Assembly (NCBI GenBank): GCA_934216145.1 | Contig: CAKQBG010000035.1 | Coordinates: 1-21,231, forward strand | Direction of reading: 5' to 3' | DNA length: 21,231 nucleotides | Source: an uncultured Anaeroplasma sp. | GTDB taxonomy: Bacteria > Bacillota_I > Bacilli_A > Acholeplasmatales > Anaeroplasmataceae | Part shown: piece by piece, positions 16,312 through 21,231 of the stretch | How positions within the stretch are numbered: position 1 is the first letter of the stretch | Layout of the letters: every line of letters begins with the position of its first letter | Notes under the pieces: model-generated | The model's input: only the letters and a program-made list of their open reading frames with translations | Database searches by the model: none | What the model was told of the DNA's origin: nothing | Position numbers and translations under genes: made by a program

Positions 16312-17148
16312 TTACTTTAATTCAGATGTTTTGAACCAATCTTGATCATCATAATCTTGATTTTCACCACACATACCCCAAATGAATGTATAATTCATTG
16401 TAGCAGCTGCACAGTGAATTGACCAAGAAGGTGAAATTACTGCTTGCTCTGGAGCCATAATAATGTGTCTTGTTTCATCAGGTCTACCCATAATATGGAA
16501 TACTCTTTCAGTCTCAGGGAAATCGAAATAGAAATAAACTTCCATTCTTCTTTCGTGAGTATGACAAGGCATTGTATTCCAACAAGAACCAACAGCTAGT
16601 TCAGTCATTCCCATAGCTAATTGGCAAGACTCACAAACATCTTTATGAATATATTGGTTGATAACACGCTTATTCATATGTGCCTCATCACCCATTGGCT
16701 TATGATTAGCCTTCTCATAATTAATATATACTGTAGGATATGTCTTATGAGCTGGACAAGAGTTTACATAGAACTTAGCAGGATTATTCTTATCTAATGA
16801 CTCGAATATAATTTCCTTTGTTCCCATTCCAATATACATACCATCTTTAGGTAAAATTTCATAAACCTTACCATCTAATGTTACTTTTCCTTTACCACCT
16901 ACATTAATGAAACCCATTTCACGTCTTTGTAGGAAATAATCAGCACGAAGTTCATCTGCTGAATCTAGGACAACAGCTTTATTAACTGGCATTACGCCAC
17001 CTGCAATCATACGATCCTGATGAGAATATGTGAATACTATTTCATCAGCTTCAAATACTGTAGAAATTAAATAATGCTTACGTAATTCTTCTGTATCGTA
17101 ATGTTTTGAATCATCTGGATGATTTGCATATCTAACTTGTAATTTCAT
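16312..17148 (-). CDS. kduI: 5-dehydro-4-deoxy-D-glucuronate isomerase (KduI)
   Basis: A 278-residue zinc-dependent cupin isomerase that converts 5-dehydro-4-deoxy-D-glucuronate (DKI), formed from unsaturated uronates, to DKII. The zinc ligands are all visible: His196 and His198 in MPCHTHERRMEVYFYFD, Glu203, and His245 in SPSWSIHCAAAT, at the same numbers as in the E. coli enzyme, and the length is the same. ATG 17146-17148 follows AAAGGAGAA. It is the first gene of the kduI-kduD pair, preceded by a 720-bp gap from the KDG kinase gene of the same pathway. Confidence 0.95.
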   Translation of the reverse strand: MKLQVRYANHPDDSKHYDTEELRKHYLISTVFEADEIVFTYSHQDRMIAGGVMPVNKAVVLDSADELRADYFLQRREMGFINVGGKGKVTLDGKVYEILPKDGMYIGMGTKEIIFESLDKNNPAKFYVNSCPAHKTYPTVYINYEKANHKPMGDEAHMNKRVINQYIHKDVCESCQLAMGMTELAVGSCWNTMPCHTHERRMEVYFYFDFPETERVFHIMGRPDETRHIIMAPEQAVISPSWSIHCAAATMNYTFIWGMCGENQDYDDQDWFKTSELK

Positions 17149-17869
17149 TTTAATTCTCCTTTATTTTTTAAATATTATAATATTCTTTCAACGATTAAAT
17201 TTAATTTTATTAAATATTAATGTCAAGTAATTATAGTTGAGCATTTATTTGTAATACCTAAAATTAATAATAAATATAATAAATAATCAGTTTATATTCG
17301 AAAATAACTGTTCTAAAGTGTATTTCGCAATAGTAATACTTAATTAAGATAAAACATCTATTAAATTAATCCTCGTCAAACAACTAAATATTTCTTATTA
17401 TAGCAATCGAAAAATAAATCATTCATTTTCAATATTAAATCCTAATCAATTTATATGTATACTCTAAATGATAAAAATCAAAGCAATCTAATTTAGAAAT
17501 TCTATAATCCATCCAGTTATCTGTGGATAAACCACTGCATCGTTTAAAGAGTCGGTCTCTATCCCTTCAGGATTATTTCATTTCTAATTATATAGAGAGC
17601 ATACTAGCCCTAAATTTATTAATCAATAATATCTCAAAATTATAATTCATCATTTAAAAGCTATGCAGCTAAATAATTATTCAGCAAAAAGATTTATTTA
17701 AAATAAAAATTAATCTTATATTTCAATGATATTCTTTAATATTAACGTCTCAATATAAAGTAATACATTAAAATACTTTACTCAAGCATTATAAATAATT
17801 AACTATTTATGGTTTTTAAAACAAATATTTATATTAATATACTAATTCTATACCAAATTATTCAAATAA
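17149..17869. other. 721-bp gap between kdgK and kduI with a coding-like remnant
   Basis: No intact gene. Most is random-looking AT-rich DNA with scattered stops on both strands. The exception is a GC-richer patch, 17491-17577. There the minus strand is open for 29 codons reading NNPEGIETDSLNDAVVYPQI followed by TGWIIEFLN, then TAG. A +1/-1 shift near 17499 continues as KLDCFDFYHLEYTYKLIRI. This looks like the surviving piece of a lost gene of the uronate cluster. A small hairpin, GTGG(ATAAA)CCAC, lies at 17523-17535. No convincing terminator follows the second kdgK at 17870. Confidence 0.45.
17186..17226 (-). promoter_or_regulatory. Candidate kduID promoter and operator-like site
   Basis: Minus strand: a perfect TTGACA (17226-17221), 17-bp spacer, then TAAATT (17203-17198), a weak -10. 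Directly after it comes TTTAATCGTTGAAA (17199-17186), an imperfect palindrome with the AANCGNT core found in LacI-family and cre operators. A TATAAT also occurs near 17175 without a fitting -35. Both calls are by eye. Confidence 0.35.
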
Positions 17870-18892
17870 TTAACGTTGAACACGTCCGTTAGCATTTCCA
17901 CCAGCTAATGATTCAACTTCACTTGCAGAAACAAGGTTGAAGTCACCATTAATTGTATGCTTTAAAGCAGATGCAGCAACTGCGAATTCAAGAGCTTCTC
18001 CTTGGTTAGGCTTAGTTAATAAACCATGGATAATACCACCAGAGAATGAATCTCCACCACCAATACGGTCAATGATTGGGTTGATATCATAATGTTTAGA
18101 TTCATAGAATTCTTTTCCATTATAGATTAAAGCCTTCCAACCATTGTGTGTAGCTGAATAAGATTCACGTAATGTTGAAATAACATACTTAAATCCGAAA
18201 GTCTCAGCCATTTGCTTGAAGATACCCTTGTATCCTTCTGCACCAGTATCACCAGCCTCAACATTTGCTTCAGGCTTGAATCCTAAGCAAAGCTCAGCAT
18301 CCTCTTCGTTACCGATACATACATCAACATATTCCATTAAAGGTCTCATAATAGAGATAGCCTTCTCAGAAGTCCATAATTTCTTACGGAAGTTAAGGTC
18401 TACAGAAACTGTAACACCATGACGCTTTGCAGCTTGGCAAGCAAGCTTTGTTAACTCAGCAGCCTTATCAGAAATAGCTGGAGTAATTCCAGACCAGTGG
18501 AACCAATCTGCACCTTCCATAATAGCATCAAAATCAAAATCAGCAGGATCAGCTTCAGCAATTGAAGAACCTGCACGGTCATAAATAACCTTTGAAGGTC
18601 TCATAGAAGCACCAGTTTCAGCATAGTAAATACCTACACGGTTTCCACCACGAGCGATGTATTGAGTATTAACACCATATCTTCTTAATGAGTTAACAGC
18701 AGCTTGTCCAATCTCATGAGTAGGAAGCTTTGTAACAAAATATGCATCATGTCCATAATTAGCACATGAAACTGCAACGTTTGCTTCTCCTCCACCATAA
18801 ATTACATCAAATGATTCAGATTGAACGAAACGCTTATTACCTTCTGGTGATAATCTTAACATAATTTCGCCCATTGTAACAATTTTAGCCAT
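17870..18892 (-). CDS. kdgK: PfkB-family 2-keto-3-deoxygluconate kinase, second copy
   Basis: A 340-residue ribokinase/PfkB-family sugar kinase, expected to phosphorylate KDG to KDPG using ATP. The N-terminal IVTMGEIMLRLSPEG and YGGGEANVAVSCANYG give the substrate-binding lid region. The C-terminal DRIGGGDSFSGGIIHGLL contains the anion hole and catalytic base Asp281 (GGGD 278-281), with GGGD in place of the common GAGD, as in many KdgK proteins. ATG 18890-18892 follows AAAGGAGAA. Last gene of the eda operon, 19 bases after the YhcH-family gene. It is clearly homologous to the kinase at 19390-20430 along its whole length, but the acceptor-facing loops differ, so one of the two may act on another 2-keto-3-deoxy sugar acid such as 2-dehydro-3-deoxygalactonate. 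Confidence 0.85.
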   Translation of the reverse strand: MAKIVTMGEIMLRLSPEGNKRFVQSESFDVIYGGGEANVAVSCANYGHDAYFVTKLPTHEIGQAAVNSLRRYGVNTQYIARGGNRVGIYYAETGASMRPSKVIYDRAGSSIAEADPADFDFDAIMEGADWFHWSGITPAISDKAAELTKLACQAAKRHGVTVSVDLNFRKKLWTSEKAISIMRPLMEYVDVCIGNEEDAELCLGFKPEANVEAGDTGAEGYKGIFKQMAETFGFKYVISTLRESYSATHNGWKALIYNGKEFYESKHYDINPIIDRIGGGDSFSGGIIHGLLTKPNQGEALEFAVAASALKHTINGDFNLVSASEVESLAGGNANGRVQR

Positions 18893-18911
18893 TTTTAATT
18901 TTCTCCTTTAA

Positions 18912-19376
18912 TTATTTTTCTATTTTAATTTTTACAACAGCTTTTTCAACTAGCTCATCATTAGCTTTACATTTAGCTAAGTGAGCATCCTCAGTATAAA
19001 CTAATGCAAATCCTTCTTCTAATGTGAAGAAAACAGCACCCTTTGGATCATAATTATATTTTGTAACATCCTTATCTGCATTATAAGGAGTAGTCACCTT
19101 TAAATCAGGGTTAGTAATATGAGTATAACCAATTATTTCTTGACCCTTTAAAACAATTTGAATATCAATATAGTTTTCATGATTCTCAAAGAAGCATTCC
19201 TCTAAAGGTTTAGCAATATAAGTATCACGATTGATATATACATTAGTACCATCTACTACTGTCTTTCCCTTAGGTAAAGCAAGTAAATCATGAGTTAAAA
19301 TGTAATCAATTGCAGTATCAATATTCTTAGCGATTCCTTTGTAACGATATAAATCGCATAGCTTACCAACTATCAT
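18912..19376 (-). CDS. YhcH/YjgK/YiaL-family cupin (DUF386)
   Basis: A 154-residue single-domain protein of the DUF386 family, related to EbgC (the beta-galactosidase small subunit). The family's two conserved parts are present: CFFENHENYIDIQIVLKGQE (~62-81), with its histidine and acidic residues in the cupin-like barrel, and FFTLEEGFALVYTEDAHLAK (~115-135) with the DAH motif. Members are repeatedly found in sialic acid, uronate and sugar-acid catabolic operons and are proposed to be sugar anomerases or isomerases that bind a metal. Its place between two KDG kinases supports a helper role on a keto-deoxy sugar acid. ATG 19374-19376 follows GAGGAGAT. No experimental function is claimed. Confidence 0.85.
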   Translation of the reverse strand: MIVGKLCDLYRYKGIAKNIDTAIDYILTHDLLALPKGKTVVDGTNVYINRDTYIAKPLEECFFENHENYIDIQIVLKGQEIIGYTHITNPDLKVTTPYNADKDVTKYNYDPKGAVFFTLEEGFALVYTEDAHLAKCKANDELVEKAVVKIKIEK

Positions 19377-19389
19377 ACTGTATCTCCTC

Positions 19390-20430
19390 TTATCTAACTA
19401 CTTCGGCGCTTCCGTTAGCAGCCATAAAATTTTCAATATCCTCACAAGACATTGTTGAAGCATCACCATAAATTGTATGCTTTAATACAGATGTATTTAA
19501 GCCATATCTTACAGCATATGCTGGGTTGTTATAATCCTTTAATAGTCCATGGATAACACCTGATGCAAAAGCATCACCACCACCAATACGATCATAAATA
19601 TTGAAACGAATTGGTTCTGTTAATTCCCAAGTTAATTCATCATTGCGAAGCTTGAAATAATAACCAGCAAGTGAATTATCAGTAGCTGTATAAACAACTC
19701 TATCTGTTCCGAAAATATAATGAAGATTATACTTCTTTATCATCTTAGGGAATACATTACGACGCTTTTCAGATAATGTTAAATTCTCCATTCCCTTATC
19801 AAGAGGAATTTCAAGAATTGTATTTGCATCATAGAAGCTTGCAAAAACAATATCAACATAATCCATAAACATCTTATATATAGGACGAGCCTCCTCTATA
19901 GTCCATAGCTTAGAACGATAATTGAAGTCGAAGCTAACAGGCACATTATGCTTCTTTGCTTCCTTTACTGCTCTTAATGCTACAGCACGAACCTTGTCTC
20001 CAAGAGCCAGAGTTATACCAGAAAGATGGAACCAAGTAGCTCCTGTAAATATTTCATCCCAGTTAAATTCATCCTCTTGAATACGTGTAATAGCAGAGTG
20101 CTTACGGTTATAAATAACCTTAGATGGACGACCACCAAAGCCAGTTTCTAAGAAATAAATACCAATAGTTGTAGAACCTCTTACAACATATCTTGTATCT
20201 ACTCCGTTAGATAAAAGATGGGTAATAGCACCATCACCTAATTGATTTGGTGGAAGCTTAGACATAAAATAAGTCTTATGACCCATATGTGCTAACGCAA
20301 CAGCAACATTTGCTTCTCCTCCACCATAATTTACCATGAATGAGTGAGTTTGATTAATTGTAGCATAATCCGGAGTAGATAAACGTAGCATTATCTCTCC
20401 AAATGTTATGATCTTTTCTTCATTATTCAT
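19390..20430 (-). CDS. kdgK: PfkB-family 2-keto-3-deoxygluconate kinase, first copy
   Basis: A 346-residue PfkB-family kinase. The N-terminus IITFGEIMLRLSTPD and VNYGGGEANVAVALAHMG match the second copy downstream; DRIGGGDAFASGVIHGLL holds the catalytic base Asp286. The predicted reaction is KDG + ATP -> KDPG + ADP, feeding Eda, which is encoded immediately upstream. The spacing from eda is 13 bases and the ribosome site is weak (AAGTGA only), which suggests translational coupling to eda. Compared with the second copy it lacks the DTGAEGYKG insertion and has a different 200-230 loop, so the two copies are old paralogues rather than a recent duplication. Which of the two is the true KDG kinase cannot be told here. 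Confidence 0.85.
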   Translation of the reverse strand: MNNEEKIITFGEIMLRLSTPDYATINQTHSFMVNYGGGEANVAVALAHMGHKTYFMSKLPPNQLGDGAITHLLSNGVDTRYVVRGSTTIGIYFLETGFGGRPSKVIYNRKHSAITRIQEDEFNWDEIFTGATWFHLSGITLALGDKVRAVALRAVKEAKKHNVPVSFDFNYRSKLWTIEEARPIYKMFMDYVDIVFASFYDANTILEIPLDKGMENLTLSEKRRNVFPKMIKKYNLHYIFGTDRVVYTATDNSLAGYYFKLRNDELTWELTEPIRFNIYDRIGGGDAFASGVIHGLLKDYNNPAYAVRYGLNTSVLKHTIYGDASTMSCEDIENFMAANGSAEVVR

Positions 20431-20443
20431 AATAATTCACTTA

Positions 20444-21100
20444 TTACTTCTTTAATGCAGCCTTAGCTTCTTGGAACTTTTGTACAAATTGCTTTGCAGT
20501 TTCAGTTACAGCTTCATAATCGCCAGTTTTAGCACCCTTAGTTAAAGATGAACCAGCACTAACAGCTACAACACCTGCATTAACCCATTCTGCAACGTTT
20601 CCAAGATCAACGCCACCAGATGGCATTAAGTTTGCATAAGGAAGTGGTCCCTTAACATCCTTAATGAATTTAGGTCCAAGAATATCTCCTGGGAATACCT
20701 TAATTACATCACAACCATAATCAAGAGCCATCTTAACCTCTCTTACAGTTTGAGTTCCTGGTACATATGGAACTTGGTATCTGTTACAAAGTTTAGCAAC
20801 CTCTTCATCAAAGCATGGAGAAACGATAAACTTAGCTCCATTTAAAATTGCATCACGTGCTGTTTCACTATCTAATACAGTACCTGCACCAATACAAACA
20901 TTCTTATCATTTTGATAAGCAGCAGATAAATTAGAAATAATTGCACCTGCTCCTGGAACAGTATATGTTACCTCGATTGAAGTAACGCCACCTTTAATAC
21001 ATGCTTCAGAGATCTTTAATCCCTTTTCAGTGTTTTCAGCTCTAACAACAGCTACTACACCAGTTGAAGCGATTTGATTTAAAACATCAAACTTTTTCAT
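20444..21100 (-). CDS. eda: KDPG/KHG aldolase (Eda)
   Basis: A 218-residue class I aldolase that splits 2-keto-3-deoxy-6-phosphogluconate into pyruvate and glyceraldehyde 3-phosphate. Visible residues: GVVAVVRAEN with Arg20, SIEVTYTVPGA with the general acid/base Glu43, and the Schiff-base Lys134 in DVIKVFPGD. The usual phosphate-binding SGGV (161-164) and AGSSL follow. Note VFPGD where many Eda proteins have LFPAE; this variant is common in Firmicutes. The length is normal. First gene of the operon, ATG 21098-21100 with AGAGG upstream, preceded by a consensus promoter. It is the last chemical step of the uronate route of this window. Confidence 0.94.
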   Translation of the reverse strand: MKKFDVLNQIASTGVVAVVRAENTEKGLKISEACIKGGVTSIEVTYTVPGAGAIISNLSAAYQNDKNVCIGAGTVLDSETARDAILNGAKFIVSPCFDEEVAKLCNRYQVPYVPGTQTVREVKMALDYGCDVIKVFPGDILGPKFIKDVKGPLPYANLMPSGGVDLGNVAEWVNAGVVAVSAGSSLTKGAKTGDYEAVTETAKQFVQKFQEAKAALKK

Positions 21101-21154
21101 TATATTTACCTCTTTCCTTAATCTAATTTCAACAAATGAAATTATCCAATATCT

Positions 21155-21195
21155 ATTATAAATTGAATTAGTAGTTTTGTCAACGAAACGCTTTC
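21155..21195 (-). promoter_or_regulatory. Consensus promoter of the eda-kdgK operon with LacI-type operator
   Basis: Minus strand: TTGACA (21183-21178), 17-bp spacer, TATAAT (21160-21155), both perfect. Immediately upstream is GAAAGCGTTTC (21195-21185), with GAAA/TTTC arms around a CG core as in operators of CcpA, KdgR and other LacI-family regulators. It fits cre in the first half-site, but the second half is one base short. A perfect promoter with an adjacent operator suggests strong, repressible expression. Confidence 0.75.
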
Positions 21196-21231
21196 CAAGA
21201 TAATAGATTTTTATACAATTTTTTTTAGTAT

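Noticed and set aside
17515..17610. tRNA or riboswitch in the GC-richer patch
   Set aside because: No cloverleaf with acceptor and T-arm pairing could be drawn, and only one small hairpin is visible; the protein-like reading is the better explanation.

Overview
The window is very AT-rich and looks like the chromosome of a low-GC, endospore-forming member of the Bacillota, of the Bacilli/Erysipelotrichia kind. The evidence is the pro-sigma-E/SpoIIGA/sigma-G sporulation cluster, strong AGGAGG-type ribosome sites, TTGNNN-17-TATAAT promoters and mostly TAA stop codons. TGA seems to be a normal stop (it ends sigE), and the tryptophans are encoded by TGG. Every gene I accept lies on the minus strand, so transcription runs from high to low coordinates.

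Region by region, from the right edge to the left. (1) 21195-17870: a sigma-A promoter with a LacI-type half-palindrome drives eda, a first KDG kinase, a YhcH/YiaL-family cupin and a second KDG kinase. (2) 17869-17149: a 721-bp stretch with no intact gene, holding a small coding-like remnant. (3) 17148-15491: kduI and kduD, closed by a strong terminator. Together with region 1 this is the unsaturated-uronate (pectin or glycosaminoglycan breakdown) route: 5-dehydro-4-deoxyglucuronate -> 2,5-diketo-3-deoxygluconate -> KDG -> KDPG -> pyruvate + glyceraldehyde 3-phosphate. (4) 15410-13251: a four-TM unknown protein, a UPF0237 ACT-domain protein and a UPF0210 (PFL/DUF711) protein, with their own promoter and terminator. 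(5) 13250-11728: 1.5 kb without an intact gene. It contains a decayed minus-strand gene and a ~260-bp inverted-repeat element resembling an IS remnant or MITE. (6) 11727-9929: phosphoglucomutase/phosphomannomutase as a single-gene unit. (7) 9928-7601: spoIIGA-sigE-sigG, with a sigma-F/G-like promoter before sigG that overlaps the sigE stop. (8) 7528-5779: soluble inorganic pyrophosphatase and the YchF/OLA1 ATPase. (9) 5755-1: a jetA-jetB-jetC operon (MukBEF/MksBEF-type SMC complex, the core of Wadjet) whose next gene is a SepF-like cell-division protein rather than the JetD nuclease.

The most unusual arrangement is region 9: an SMC loader complex translationally packed against sepF with no jetD visible. 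It suggests a condensin tied to cell division, or a Wadjet derivative that has lost or exchanged its effector. The decayed regions at 11.7-13.2 kb and 17.2-17.9 kb are the next most interesting.
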